From the NCBI GenBank assembly GCA_965223165.1, contig CBDCVQ010000014.1, positions 310,001 to 374,000 on the forward strand: a DNA stretch of 64,000 nt. The letters run 5' to 3'. The notes under the pieces were generated by a model that was not told the origin of the DNA, did no database searches, and was given only the letters and a program-made list of their open reading frames with translations. Origin of the DNA: JABDMH01 sp965223165 (GTDB lineage Bacteria > Bacteroidota > Bacteroidia > Chitinophagales > Saprospiraceae). This document shows, one piece after another, positions 49,730 through 58,756 of this stretch; the stretch's first letter is position 1; each line of letters starts with the position of its first letter. The translations under genes were made by a program, and so were the position numbers.

Positions 49730-50698
49730 ATGAAAGCAGGTAGTCGCAGAGAATTCATAAGGCAGGCTGGCGTTCTAGTGCCAGGTATGGCATTGGGGAC
49801 CACGGGGGTGCAGCGTGCAATCACCGCACTCCGATCCGCTCCCAATTTGGCCGAAGGTAGCGCCAAGGTGAAACTCAGCCTAAATGCCTGGTCGTATAAC
49901 GTCCAGCTCTTTAGGCACATCGAGGGCAAGGCAGGTGGCATGAGTTTATTTGACATGCTGGACGAATGCGCCCGATTGGAGCTGGATGCGGTAGATCCCA
50001 CCGGGTATTTTTTTCCCGGCTACCCCGATCGACCGGACCGGGCCTTCATCAACAAATTTAAAAGGCATGCTTTTCGCCTCGGCCTTGCGATCAGCGGTAC
50101 CGGCATCCGAAACGACTTTGCTACCACAGACACCACCAAGCGCCAGGAAGGGATCACCCTTACCAAACGTTGGATCGAAGTCGCCGCCGAGCTTGGTGCT
50201 CCCGTCATCCGCGTCTTTGCGGGCAAAAAACCGGAAGGTCACAGCTGGGATGAGGCAGCGGTCTGGCTCGCCGAATGCCTGCAGGAATGCGCAGAATATG
50301 GTCAGGAGCACGGCGTGATCGTCGGGGTGCAAAACCACGGTGGCATGCTCAAGAGCAGCGCAGAAGTCCTAAAGATCCTTGAGATGGCATCCTCCGACTG
50401 GCTGGGTGCCATTGTAGACACCGGCTACTTTCTCACCGATGATCCCTACAAAGACATCGAAGCAGTCATCCCGCATGCTGTCAACTGGCAAGTCAAATCC
50501 CTCCTGAGTGACCGACGCGGTGGACCCATAGACCTCCATCGACTGGTGCGCATCATTCGCGCCTCCAACTACCGAGGCTACGTACCCATTGAGACCCTGC
50601 CAGTGCGCGGCCGGGAAGCCGATTACGATGCACTAAAGGAAGTCCCCAAGTTGTTGGCTGCATTGCGGGAGGCGCTGGACCAAAACCCGGGACGATAA
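49730..50698 (+). CDS. Exported sugar-phosphate isomerase/epimerase-like TIM-barrel protein
   Basis: A protein of 322 residues with a Tat-type N-terminus (MKAGSRREFIRQAGVLVPGM). The barrel resembles xylose-isomerase-like AP endonuclease 2 proteins: LSLNAWSYNVQLFRHIEGKA, LDAVDPTGYFFPGYPDRP, VIVGVQNHGGMLKSSAEVLK, AIVDTGYFLTDDPYKDIEAV and GYVPIETLPVRG. Likely metal ligands are in the IVDTG and PIETL segments. The reaction is not known. The next gene, also exported, starts 30 bases later and is probably co-transcribed. Confidence 0.85.
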   Translation: MKAGSRREFIRQAGVLVPGMALGTTGVQRAITALRSAPNLAEGSAKVKLSLNAWSYNVQLFRHIEGKAGGMSLFDMLDECARLELDAVDPTGYFFPGYPDRPDRAFINKFKRHAFRLGLAISGTGIRNDFATTDTTKRQEGITLTKRWIEVAAELGAPVIRVFAGKKPEGHSWDEAAVWLAECLQECAEYGQEHGVIVGVQNHGGMLKSSAEVLKILEMASSDWLGAIVDTGYFLTDDPYKDIEAVIPHAVNWQVKSLLSDRRGGPIDLHRLVRIIRASNYRGYVPIETLPVRGREADYDALKEVPKLLAALREALDQNPGR

Positions 50699-50728
50699 TC
50701 TCAGTCATCTCAAAAAAGAAATCCAATC

Positions 50729-51784
50729 ATGAAACTAGCGACTGGAAGGAGAGCATTTGTCAAAACGATGGGTCGATATTCTGCCCTAAGTTTAACCGGT
50801 CTGGGGGTACTCAGCACCCTACCGTCCTGCAAATCAGAAGCACCCGTAGACAAGCGGGCCGCGGTATTAAATCTCATCCAAGGAAATTCCAATAATGGCT
50901 ATGTGCCGACCGGTTTCTTCGTCCACTTTGGGCAGGGTTTTCACTATGGGGATGCTGCCGTCGAAAAGCATCTCGAGTACTTTGAGACTATTGACATGGA
51001 CTTCATTAAGATCCAATACGAGAACACGTTTCCTGCGCTGGCAACCATTGAGAAACCTGCCGACTGGGCCAATTTCCCCTACTATGGCAAGGACTTCTAC
51101 GAGAAGCAACTCTACGTCGTCGGAGAGCTCGTGAAACGTGGAAAACACCGGGCGCCAGTCATCGCCACCTACTACTCCCCATTTATGTGCGCCGGACACA
51201 GCGTGACTGGCGAGCTCGTCACCCAGCACATGAAGGAAGATCCGGAAAGCGTCAAAAAAGGCTTGGATATTATCACCGATAGCGTCCTCTACTTTGTCAA
51301 AGAGTGCAAACGGCTGGGCGTGGACGGCTTTCTGGCTCCCACTCAAGGCGGAGAGGGATTTCGATTTGACGATCCCAATATATTTCTTGATTACATCAAA
51401 CCCAGCGATCTGGTCGTCATGAATGAAATCAATGAGGGTTGCATTTGCAATGTCCTGCACGTCTGCGATTATGACGGTGCCTATGACGACCTCACCCCGT
51501 ACCTAGACTACCCCGGACATATTGTCAATTGCAGTCCCGAAGTCAATGGTAAAATGATCCCACTAAAAGAACTGCAAGCCATGTTTGACCGGCCCTTTAT
51601 GGGCGGCCTGGAAAAGCGAGGTCCCATCCTCACCGCCTCTGCCGAAGACATCGAAGAGGAGGTCAAACAAGTACTGGAGGAAGCTCCGGAGCAATTTATT
51701 CTGGGCGCTGAATGTGCCTTGCTTGGGAACGTCGATTGGAAGAAAGTACGACGGGCGGTGGACACGGCGCATGGCAAGGTTTAG
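50729..51784 (+). CDS. Exported uroporphyrinogen-decarboxylase-like protein
   Basis: A protein of 351 residues with an export signal and a lipoprotein-like cysteine (LGVLSTLPSCKSEAP). The mature part resembles the URO-D/cobalamin-methyltransferase barrel: FFVHFGQGFHYGDAAVEKHL, FIKIQYENTFPALATIEKPA, FVKECKRLGVDGFLAPTQGG, HVCDYDGAYDDLTPYLDYPG and FILGAECALLGNVDWKKVRR. True URO-D acts in haem synthesis in the cytoplasm, so this exported paralogue must do something else. It pairs with the upstream TIM-barrel gene. Confidence 0.75.
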   Translation: MKLATGRRAFVKTMGRYSALSLTGLGVLSTLPSCKSEAPVDKRAAVLNLIQGNSNNGYVPTGFFVHFGQGFHYGDAAVEKHLEYFETIDMDFIKIQYENTFPALATIEKPADWANFPYYGKDFYEKQLYVVGELVKRGKHRAPVIATYYSPFMCAGHSVTGELVTQHMKEDPESVKKGLDIITDSVLYFVKECKRLGVDGFLAPTQGGEGFRFDDPNIFLDYIKPSDLVVMNEINEGCICNVLHVCDYDGAYDDLTPYLDYPGHIVNCSPEVNGKMIPLKELQAMFDRPFMGGLEKRGPILTASAEDIEEEVKQVLEEAPEQFILGAECALLGNVDWKKVRRAVDTAHGKV

Positions 51785-51792
51785 AAGCAGTG

Positions 51793-51860
51793 CGGAGTGA
51801 GCTTGAGTTCTGAGTGAGCTTGAGTTCTGACCGGAATGACTAGCGTGACTAGAGTGATCA
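51793..51860. repeat. Short direct repeats preceding the IS110 remnant
   Basis: Two copies of gtgagcttgagttctga, then gactagcgtgactagagtgatc. The words match the unit of the tandem array at 5921-6570 in part (gtgagct.gagtt, gactagagtg). They sit exactly where the 5' part of the IS110 transposase is missing. Confidence 0.5.
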
Positions 51861-52593
51861 TTTCTAAATCTCTGGGGCTACGTAGCGGCAAAACCGACAA
51901 GGCTGACTCGAAAGATCTGTGTAGGTATGCGTTTGAAAAGAGAGATTCCATTCGACCCTCTGTACTACCTAGTGAGCTGATTGTCAAGCTAAAAAAGCTG
52001 CTATCTCGTAGAGATCTGCCGGTCAAGCATAAGAAATCCTTGACCATATCTTTTGCCGAACAGAAGAAGACCCTGCATCCAGAGCTGCTGCCCCTGTTCG
52101 AATCACAAACCAAAGCTAGTGTACAACTCGACCAAGACCAAATTGAGCAATTGGAAGGCGAGATCGAAAAGACCATCCACCAAGATCCAGACATGAAAGG
52201 CAACTATGATTTGGTCCATCCGTGGTTGGTATTGGCCCCATCACGGCGGCATATCTACTGGCCTACACCCAAAACTTCACCCAATTTTCCTGTGCAAGGA
52301 GATTTGCCTCCTACGCCTGTACAGCCCCCTTTCTGCAACATCAATCAGGAGTCAAAACGGGCAATAACAGGGTCAGCCATATGGCCAACAAGAAGCTCAA
52401 AAGTCTGCTAGGTATGTGCGTTCGAACCGCGATCCAGTTTGACTCCCAGATCAAGCAATACTACCTCAGGAAAGTGGCTGAAGGCAAACCAAGACAGCTG
52501 GTCATGAACAACGTTAAGAACAAGCTTATCCAACGTGTGTTCGCCACCATTAAAAGGCAAACCCCCTATGTACCATTGATGACCTACGCATAA
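51858..52593 (+). pseudogene. IS110-family transposase remnant, 5'-truncated and frameshifted
   Basis: The first frame contains GLRSGKTDKADSKDLCRYAF and a coiled-coil (LDQDQIEQLEGEIEKTIHQ), the middle of an IS110 transposase. Near 52217 the frame shifts: the next part VVGIGPITAAYLLAYTQNFT, ASYACTAPFLQHQSG and VSHMANKKLKSLLGMCVRTA is the C-terminal Transposase_20 domain, ending MTYA at 52593. The N-terminal DEDD domain is absent. A one-base change around 52217 would restore the frame. The element is dead as it stands. Confidence 0.85.
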
Positions 52594-53024
52594 AACTTTT
52601 TCCTATGTGAATTTGGATATACGTAGAAATTTACCAGATCATCCGCTTCGGACCGGGCCTGATTTCTTTTAGTGGTACCGACGCTCGCCCCGAGAGCTCG
52701 GTCAGCATCCACAGAAGTTAGGAAACACCGTCAGTGCGGACTCTGAGCTGCACCGCAAGCCAAAGTGCAGGGCCAGCAGTAAACAAAGCCCAGGACGTTC
52801 GGGACAACTCGGGTGGAAGCGGCGAGTTTTTTTCGTTTAGGATTTGGGGTATTTCGGAGCGTCAAGAAAGAAATCCAGCCTTGATTTTTGGTTACTTTGT
52901 ATCAAGACAAAGTGACAAAAGAACGCCGAAGCAAGACGAGAACATCAAAACTGCAATGCTGGGAGTTCAACCAGGTCCCAGAATACTGGAATACCACAAG
53001 ACCACAGGACACAAGACCACAAGC
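52594..53024. other. Gap without an assignable gene
   Basis: About 430 bases between the IS110 remnant and the rhamnulokinase-like gene. A plus-strand frame (52734-53129) reads GISERQERNPALIFGYFVSR, but it lacks a signal, a domain and a sensible start and overlaps the kinase gene. Near the end lie direct words (ccacaagaccacaggacaca). It may be a remnant of a mobile or intergenic repeat. I call nothing in it. Confidence 0.4.
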
Positions 53025-54344
53025 CTAGTACCCAGCCCGCGGTTCCGCCAACACCAATGCCGCACCCAGCGCCGACCCCAAGGCCGCTTCGCTGGTTACG
53101 ATTTCGTATTCAGGCAATCGTCGGGATAGGATTTCTGTGAAGAGCCGGTTGTCGGCAAAGCCACCATCGATGTAGATCTTCTTGACATTCGTGTTGCCTA
53201 GTATGCGTTGGATGGATGCCACCTGCAACCGGACCAACTCCAGCATCAGTTGGTGTAGGGCCTCCTCGTAGCTGCTGAATGCGGTCAGATCGGTGTGGGT
53301 TGGTGCCTTGCCGGTGGTGGGTAGTACTAGTTTCTTGAATTGGGTATGACCGGCGCCTCGCAATCGCATGAACAGTGCCTGGTCGAAAGCGACCTGCTGG
53401 TGATATCTGTCGGTCTTGCGGAAGTGTCCATTGAGCAACTCGGTTTGGAGCCGATATTCTTCCCCAAGGAACAATCTGGCTGCCTTGACGGCTCGCCCGT
53501 CGGTCCGTAAAAAATGGAGGCAATCGGCAAGTAGATCTTCGGATGTCAACGCCTCGTGATTGAATGGATTGAGTGCGATGCTCCAGGTACCAGTGGAGAG
53601 CAGTACAAATGGATCGGAGCTGGCTCGCAGGTAGGGAAGCAAAGCTGCTGAGCTGTCGTGAATGCCCACGCCGACCCTTACCTCCCTGCCGCCAATCGTG
53701 GTCGTTGTAGCCGTACGGGTGGGCACCAAGGGCGGCAAGATCGAATCGATCTCTTCGGCATACACCCAGGCGTGATAATCGCGCTTGACAAAATCCCAAA
53801 GGGCCGTATGACAGCCTACACTGGTATATTCGGACAGGGGGACGCCACTAAATAAAAAGCTCAAATACTGGGGAAAATGTAAGGACCATTTCACCTCTTT
53901 GAATATTTCCGGCTTGCGATGCTTTAACCAATATAATTGTAGACCCGCATTGAGCATCTCCAAGGGTGGGGAGGACGTCTCGGCTGCCATCGCTAACTCG
54001 CCGCCGTACCGATCGTAAAACGATGCGAGCAAATCGCCGGGATAAGGTTTCAGATAATTATATAGCGGTGTGAGAGGCCGGCCGGCTTGGTCTAAGTGCA
54101 CCATCGTCGCACCGTAGGTCGAGAAATTAATCTCCGCCACCTCATATGCCGGATGACCCACGATCTTATCAATGGTGGCTCGTATCCATGCCTCGATGGA
54201 TGGAAGGTCGTCGCATAGATCACCATCGTCATCCTTTACCTCGTCAAATTGCTCATACGCGCGAAATACCTCCCGATGATCTAGGTCCAACAGGAAGAAT
54301 TTCTTATTCGTTTTTCCGATGTCGAAGATGGCCCTCACTTTCAT
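53025..54344 (-). CDS. rhaB: FGGY-family carbohydrate kinase, rhamnulokinase-like
   Basis: A protein of 439 residues of the FGGY fold. Signature stretches are AIFDIGKTNKKFFLLDLDHR, EINFSTYGATMVHLDQAGRP, EYTSVGCHTALWDF, VGVGIHDSSAALLPYLRASS, LLSTGTWSIALNPFN and IYIDGGFADNRLFTEILSRR (ATP site). The neighbours are an L-rhamnose isomerase-like protein and a rhamnulose-1-phosphate aldolase fusion, so it most likely phosphorylates L-rhamnulose. It is the third gene of the rha operon (8 bases after the isomerase gene). The symbol is by context; the enzyme is shorter than E. coli RhaB. Confidence 0.85.
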   Translation of the reverse strand: MKVRAIFDIGKTNKKFFLLDLDHREVFRAYEQFDEVKDDDGDLCDDLPSIEAWIRATIDKIVGHPAYEVAEINFSTYGATMVHLDQAGRPLTPLYNYLKPYPGDLLASFYDRYGGELAMAAETSSPPLEMLNAGLQLYWLKHRKPEIFKEVKWSLHFPQYLSFLFSGVPLSEYTSVGCHTALWDFVKRDYHAWVYAEEIDSILPPLVPTRTATTTTIGGREVRVGVGIHDSSAALLPYLRASSDPFVLLSTGTWSIALNPFNHEALTSEDLLADCLHFLRTDGRAVKAARLFLGEEYRLQTELLNGHFRKTDRYHQQVAFDQALFMRLRGAGHTQFKKLVLPTTGKAPTHTDLTAFSSYEEALHQLMLELVRLQVASIQRILGNTNVKKIYIDGGFADNRLFTEILSRRLPEYEIVTSEAALGSALGAALVLAEPRAGY

Positions 54345-54352
54345 AGCATCTG

Positions 54353-55636
54353 CTATAGTCCCGTTGCCGTCACATCGGTGCCACGCTCAGCTACTAAGCT
54401 TTGACGAACATTTAATTGGCGATAGACGCCCACGGGATCCAGCGCCGCCCCTTGTTGCAATCTAGCTTCCCGCAAGATCGGGCGAAGATCTGTGCGATAG
54501 GCGTCCTGTAGCAACCCTTCTGCCCTGACTACATCATTATGCTCCCGAGCATCCTGCAGTTTGGCCTGATCGATGATCAGCGCCTGAGCATACGCCAGTC
54601 GAATAGCCTCCAGACTCTGCATCAAGTCCTCCAGTGGATCCTTTAGGTTGTGGCTGGCGTCGATCATCCAGGCAGGTGATGGATTATCGGACGTGTTATT
54701 CTCCATCCCATAGACCAGCTCATTAAAAATTAGAAAAAGCTGGTAGGGTTTAATGCTACCCACGGTCAAGTCATCGTCGCCGTATTTGCTGTCATTAAAA
54801 TGAAAGCCGCCTAGTTTGCCCTGCCACATCAGAGTGGCTACAATTTGCTCTATGTTGGTGTTGGGCAGATGGTGTCCCAGGTCCACCAGGCAATAGGCAC
54901 GATCACCACACGCATTGGCGAGGAGATGCGAGGTGCCCCAGTCTTGGATGACCGTGCTGTAAAAGCTCGGCTCATAAGGTTTATACTCAATAAATAATTT
55001 CCAATCGTCCGGCATGTGAGCGTAAATATCTCGGAGGCTGGCCAAGGTGCGCTCAAGTGCCCTCCGGAAATTCGATTGCCCAGGAAAACTGGATCCATCG
55101 GCCAACCACACGGTAAGACTTTTAGATCCAAGTTCCTCCCCAATGTCGATGACTCGCTTATTGTGTGCGACCGCTTGCCGTCTCACCTGCGCATCCGTAT
55201 GGCAAAGCGATCCGTATTTGTAGCTCAGCGTCTGATCCGCTTGGTCCTGAAAGGTATTTGAATTTACCGCATCAAAAAGGATTCCCTGAGCGGCAGCGGC
55301 AGCTCTAATACGTCCTGGGTCCTCCGGAATATCCCATGGTATATGTAGGGAGATGGCCCCAGCCGATCGGGTTAGGGCGTGAATGATCCCGACGTCATTG
55401 ATTTTTTCCATCAGGTTAGCGGGTTCGCCACCCATGGTAAAGCGGCCAAAACGGGTACCCCCGGCGCCCAAAGCCCAGCTGGGGACCGCCACTTGAAATT
55501 CCTTGATCTTGTCGATGAGCTGATCAACGTCTACGGATCGCCTGGACAGGCTGTCCGTCAAAAAATCCAACGAACTGCGATGCTCTTCCAGACCCTCTCG
55601 GTTGCAATCCGCTACTTGCCCTTTGCTGATTTTCAT
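54353..55636 (-). CDS. rhaI: L-rhamnose isomerase-like TIM-barrel protein
   Basis: A protein of 427 residues of the RhaI type. The core TIM barrel includes FQVAVPSWALGAGGTRFGRF, ISLHIPWDIPEDPGRIRAAA, LTVWLADGSSFPGQSNFRRA and LFIEYKPYEPSFY. Likely metal ligands are the Glu in FIEYKPYEP, the Asp in LVDLGHHLP and the His and Asp in GGFHFNDSKYGDDDL. It interconverts L-rhamnose and L-rhamnulose. It lies between the aldolase fusion (90 bases) and the kinase (8 bases). Confidence 0.9.
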   Translation of the reverse strand: MKISKGQVADCNREGLEEHRSSLDFLTDSLSRRSVDVDQLIDKIKEFQVAVPSWALGAGGTRFGRFTMGGEPANLMEKINDVGIIHALTRSAGAISLHIPWDIPEDPGRIRAAAAAQGILFDAVNSNTFQDQADQTLSYKYGSLCHTDAQVRRQAVAHNKRVIDIGEELGSKSLTVWLADGSSFPGQSNFRRALERTLASLRDIYAHMPDDWKLFIEYKPYEPSFYSTVIQDWGTSHLLANACGDRAYCLVDLGHHLPNTNIEQIVATLMWQGKLGGFHFNDSKYGDDDLTVGSIKPYQLFLIFNELVYGMENNTSDNPSPAWMIDASHNLKDPLEDLMQSLEAIRLAYAQALIIDQAKLQDAREHNDVVRAEGLLQDAYRTDLRPILREARLQQGAALDPVGVYRQLNVRQSLVAERGTDVTATGL

Positions 55637-55726
55637 AAACCCATGGATTTATCTTTTCTTTCCCAGTGACATCCGACGGGGGCGACGGCAGCGATTTGCT
55701 GTACCAATCAGCCTTCGTCTCGTGCG

Positions 55727-57862
55727 CTACCTGGCAAATGCCGCGGCTACGCCTCCGTCCACATTGATCATGCTGCCGGTGGTCTTGTCCAGAATGGCCA
55801 CCAGGGAAAAAACGGCATCCGCGATATCTTCAGGTAGAATTATTTGTTGCAGCAGATTGCGCTTGGCGTAAAACGCCGGCAAATCTTCTACGGCAATCCC
55901 ATGGGCCTTGGCTCGGCCGGCCGCCCATTCGCCCTCCCATATCTTACTGCCGACAATGACGCCGTCGGGATTGACCGTATTGACTTTGATTTGATCCTTG
56001 GCCAGCTCTGCGGCCAGCAATCGAGTCATGTGTTGCTGGGCCGCCTTCGCGGTACCATAGCCAACATTGTTGGGGCCTGCTACGAGGCCATTCTTGGATG
56101 CAATATTAACCACATCGCCACCAAGACCTTGCTTGCGCATAATCTCCACCGCTTTCCTTGTCAGGAGGAATTGGCCTTTTACTAAAATATTCTGAAGCAG
56201 ATCCCAATCATCGTTGGTGTGCTCGGTTAGCGGCTTCGAAATGGCCAGACCGGCCGAATGCACGACAATGTCCACACCACCAAACGACAGGCATGCCTGT
56301 GCATACGCACGGTCTATCTCTTCAGGTACGATCACATCGCAGACGGCGTAGGCGGAGACGTCTCGAGCATAAGTCTCATGCGCCTCTACCAATCGCTCTT
56401 CAGAAATGTCAGTCAGCACCACGTTGGCACCTGCCGCACTCAATCGATCTGCGATCGCTTTGCCTATGCCTCCCCCAGCTCCCGTGATCAGAGCGACGCG
56501 GCGAGACAGTGGCTTCTCCGGTGGCTGCCGTTGCAGCTTAGCTTCCTCCAGGAGCCAATACTCTATATTAAAGGCCTCTTGTCGGGACAGCGCGGTATAT
56601 TTCGAAACGGCCTCCGATCCACGCATCACATTGATCGCATTGATATAAAATTCGGCAGCTACGCGGGCCGTCTGTTTGTTTTTTGCGAAGGTAAACATGC
56701 CCACCCCAGGATAGAGGATGACCACCGGATTGGGGTCACGCATGTCCGGACTATTCGGATGGCGACAATCCGTGTAGTACTCCGCATATGCTTTTCGATA
56801 TTGTTCAAATACCGGCAAGAGGTCCTCCTTCACTTGAGCGACATCTTGCAGTGCGTGGCCGGGATCGATCGGCAGGACCAACGGTTGAATTTTGGTCCTC
56901 AAAAAGTGGTCCGGACAGGAGGTTCCGAGTGGGGCAAGCTTTGGCAGGTCATGGCTGTTGACAAACTCCAACACGCGCCCATCATCGGTGAAGTGACCGA
57001 TCATACGTTGCTCGCTGGAGCATAGACCACGTAAGATAGGTGCGATGGCAGCTGCCTGACGCATGCGGCCTTCGGACGCTAGGGGCCGGACCTTGGGGCC
57101 ACCAAATACAGGGCCTTGATCCTCTAATTTTGCCTCTACGTACTCAGAAGCCTGCTCAATCACCTCCAGGCTGTTTATATAGCACTCGTAGGAAGTCTCG
57201 CCCCAGGTAAACAAGCCGTGCCCACCGAGGACGATGCCACGGATCCCAGGGTTCTCTGCCAAGCACTTTTCCAGCTGAACACCGAGATCGAAGCCTGGTC
57301 GCTGCCACGGAAGCCATCCCATCGTATCTCCCCAGATCTCTCGGGTAATTTCCTGACTGCCTTCGGCGGCAGCCAACGCGATGACGGCATCGGGATGCAA
57401 GTGGTCGATGTGCTTGAACGGAAGTAAGCCATGCAGCGCCGTGTCGATCGATGGAGCCCGACTGTCCAGATCGAACAGACAGTGATAATACAGCGGCACG
57501 ATCTCATCTTCATACTCCAACCCACGGTATACGTTCTTCAGTGCGCGAAGTCGCTCGGTGTACAGGCCAGCCACGCCCTTTCGAGTCAGGGTGCCCAGAT
57601 CTCCGCCCGAACCCTTGATCCACATCACTTCCACCGTCTCCCCGGTGAGCGGATCTGCCTCCATCGTCTTGCACGAGGTATTGCCGCCACCAAAGTTGGT
57701 GATGCGAAGATCTGCACCTAACAGGTTGGATCGATAGATGAAAAGAGCAATCTCATCGTCAGCTAAGGCAGATGCCTTGGCTTCGTCCCAAAGGTATCTG
57801 ACGTGATTAAAGGTTCTCAATGGGTAACGTTTGTTGAGTCGAACTAAATTAATTCCATCCAA
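55727..57862 (-). CDS. rhaEW: Bifunctional rhamnulose-1-phosphate aldolase / short-chain dehydrogenase
   Basis: A protein of 711 residues that fuses two enzymes. The N-terminal ~430 residues are a class II aldolase (LGADLRITNFGGGNTSCKTM, EVMWIKGSGGDLGTLTRKGV, LFDLDSRAPSIDTALHGLLP, LGGHGLFTWGETSYECYINS) that splits rhamnulose-1-phosphate to DHAP and L-lactaldehyde. The rest is an SDR with the NAD site RRVALITGAGGGIGKAIADR, NIASKNG and YGTAKAA, which would oxidise lactaldehyde. This RhaEW architecture is typical of Bacteroidota and some other phyla. It is the first gene of the operon. Confidence 0.94.
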   Translation of the reverse strand: MDGINLVRLNKRYPLRTFNHVRYLWDEAKASALADDEIALFIYRSNLLGADLRITNFGGGNTSCKTMEADPLTGETVEVMWIKGSGGDLGTLTRKGVAGLYTERLRALKNVYRGLEYEDEIVPLYYHCLFDLDSRAPSIDTALHGLLPFKHIDHLHPDAVIALAAAEGSQEITREIWGDTMGWLPWQRPGFDLGVQLEKCLAENPGIRGIVLGGHGLFTWGETSYECYINSLEVIEQASEYVEAKLEDQGPVFGGPKVRPLASEGRMRQAAAIAPILRGLCSSEQRMIGHFTDDGRVLEFVNSHDLPKLAPLGTSCPDHFLRTKIQPLVLPIDPGHALQDVAQVKEDLLPVFEQYRKAYAEYYTDCRHPNSPDMRDPNPVVILYPGVGMFTFAKNKQTARVAAEFYINAINVMRGSEAVSKYTALSRQEAFNIEYWLLEEAKLQRQPPEKPLSRRVALITGAGGGIGKAIADRLSAAGANVVLTDISEERLVEAHETYARDVSAYAVCDVIVPEEIDRAYAQACLSFGGVDIVVHSAGLAISKPLTEHTNDDWDLLQNILVKGQFLLTRKAVEIMRKQGLGGDVVNIASKNGLVAGPNNVGYGTAKAAQQHMTRLLAAELAKDQIKVNTVNPDGVIVGSKIWEGEWAAGRAKAHGIAVEDLPAFYAKRNLLQQIILPEDIADAVFSLVAILDKTTGSMINVDGGVAAAFAR

Positions 57863-58036
57863 TCAGCTGGGCCTGTGGTCCGACGAACCAGATGATATGT
57901 GGCTGAATTTCTAATTATTTCGGATCAGTACCAATTTTGGCCAGCTATTCTGATGCACTTAATGCAGGAATTGCCGATGTCGGGGACAGGGACGAACCGA
58001 GTATAGGCAGATACCGACGACTCAGTCTCCGAGCCA
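57863..58036. other. Leader upstream of the rha operon
   Basis: A 174-base gap between the stop of the sigma factor gene and the start of the rhaEW gene, where the operon promoter must lie. It is AT-rich close to the start (aactaaattaattccatcc). I see no strong dyad or RhaR-type direct repeat that I would name. Confidence 0.35.
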
Positions 58037-58624
58037 CTAGCCAAGGAATAGAGCTAATAACACCGCAAACGGCATCTCTGAATGAGCCTTCATAAACTGC
58101 CTCAGCGACTGAAAAGACTTGAGCAGATGTACTCTCACCGTGCTCTCGGCAATATTCAACTGCTGAGCGATCTCTTTGTTGCTCAACCCGCCGCGGTAAT
58201 GCAATTCAAAGACCTGACGCCGCTTGGGAGGAAGCTTTCGCACAGCAAGGTCGGTGAGATCCGCGTAGTCTTGAAAAGTGAGATCGGCCTCTACCTTAGG
58301 TTGATATGCTTGGACAGTGCGCCGCCGGTATGCATCGCGCAAGGCCCTCTTTCGGTTTGTCCTCTTCAAGTGGTTCCAGATGAAGTCTCGTGTGATCTTG
58401 AAAAGCAACGGGCTGATGGCCAAACGCGGATCGATATTCGCTCTCTTTTGCCAGAGTTGGACAAAGACATCCTGGGTAATCTCTTCGGCAACGGCAGGCT
58501 CCCCGCATGACTTCAAGCAGAAGCCGTACACCTTTTGGTGGTGTTGGTCATAGACCCACTTAAAGCCTGAAATCTCCCCCTTTTTCAGGCCAGCCAAATA
58601 TTGATATTCCCTTCTATTGTCCAT
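58037..58624 (-). CDS. ECF-type RNA polymerase sigma factor
   Basis: A protein of 195 residues from the ATG at 58624 (MDNRREYQYLAGLKKGEISG); longer frames upstream run into the divergent gene and lack the family start. Region 2 is FKWVYDQHHQKVYGFCLKSC with EEITQDVFVQLWQKR. Region 4 is LPPKRRQVFELHYRGGLSNK with EIAQQLNIAESTVRVHLLKS, a clear DNA-binding helix-turn-helix. It is divergent from a FecR-type anti-sigma gene, the usual partner in Bacteroidota SusCD loci. Confidence 0.92.
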   Translation of the reverse strand: MDNRREYQYLAGLKKGEISGFKWVYDQHHQKVYGFCLKSCGEPAVAEEITQDVFVQLWQKRANIDPRLAISPLLFKITRDFIWNHLKRTNRKRALRDAYRRRTVQAYQPKVEADLTFQDYADLTDLAVRKLPPKRRQVFELHYRGGLSNKEIAQQLNIAESTVRVHLLKSFQSLRQFMKAHSEMPFAVLLALFLG

Positions 58625-58756
58625 GCCTATTTGCGTTGCTGAGGCCAGACCTGTCACGTTCAAGTTAGAAAAAATTGGCCCTTGTTTCGAAAAAAAGCAG
58701 TGCTGGAGTAAACATTCTGGCGGTACGACTTGGATACCATACCAAGAACAAAGCAA

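Noticed and set aside
52734..53129. 131-codon plus-strand frame
   Set aside because: It overlaps the end of the kinase gene on the other strand and has no recognisable domain.
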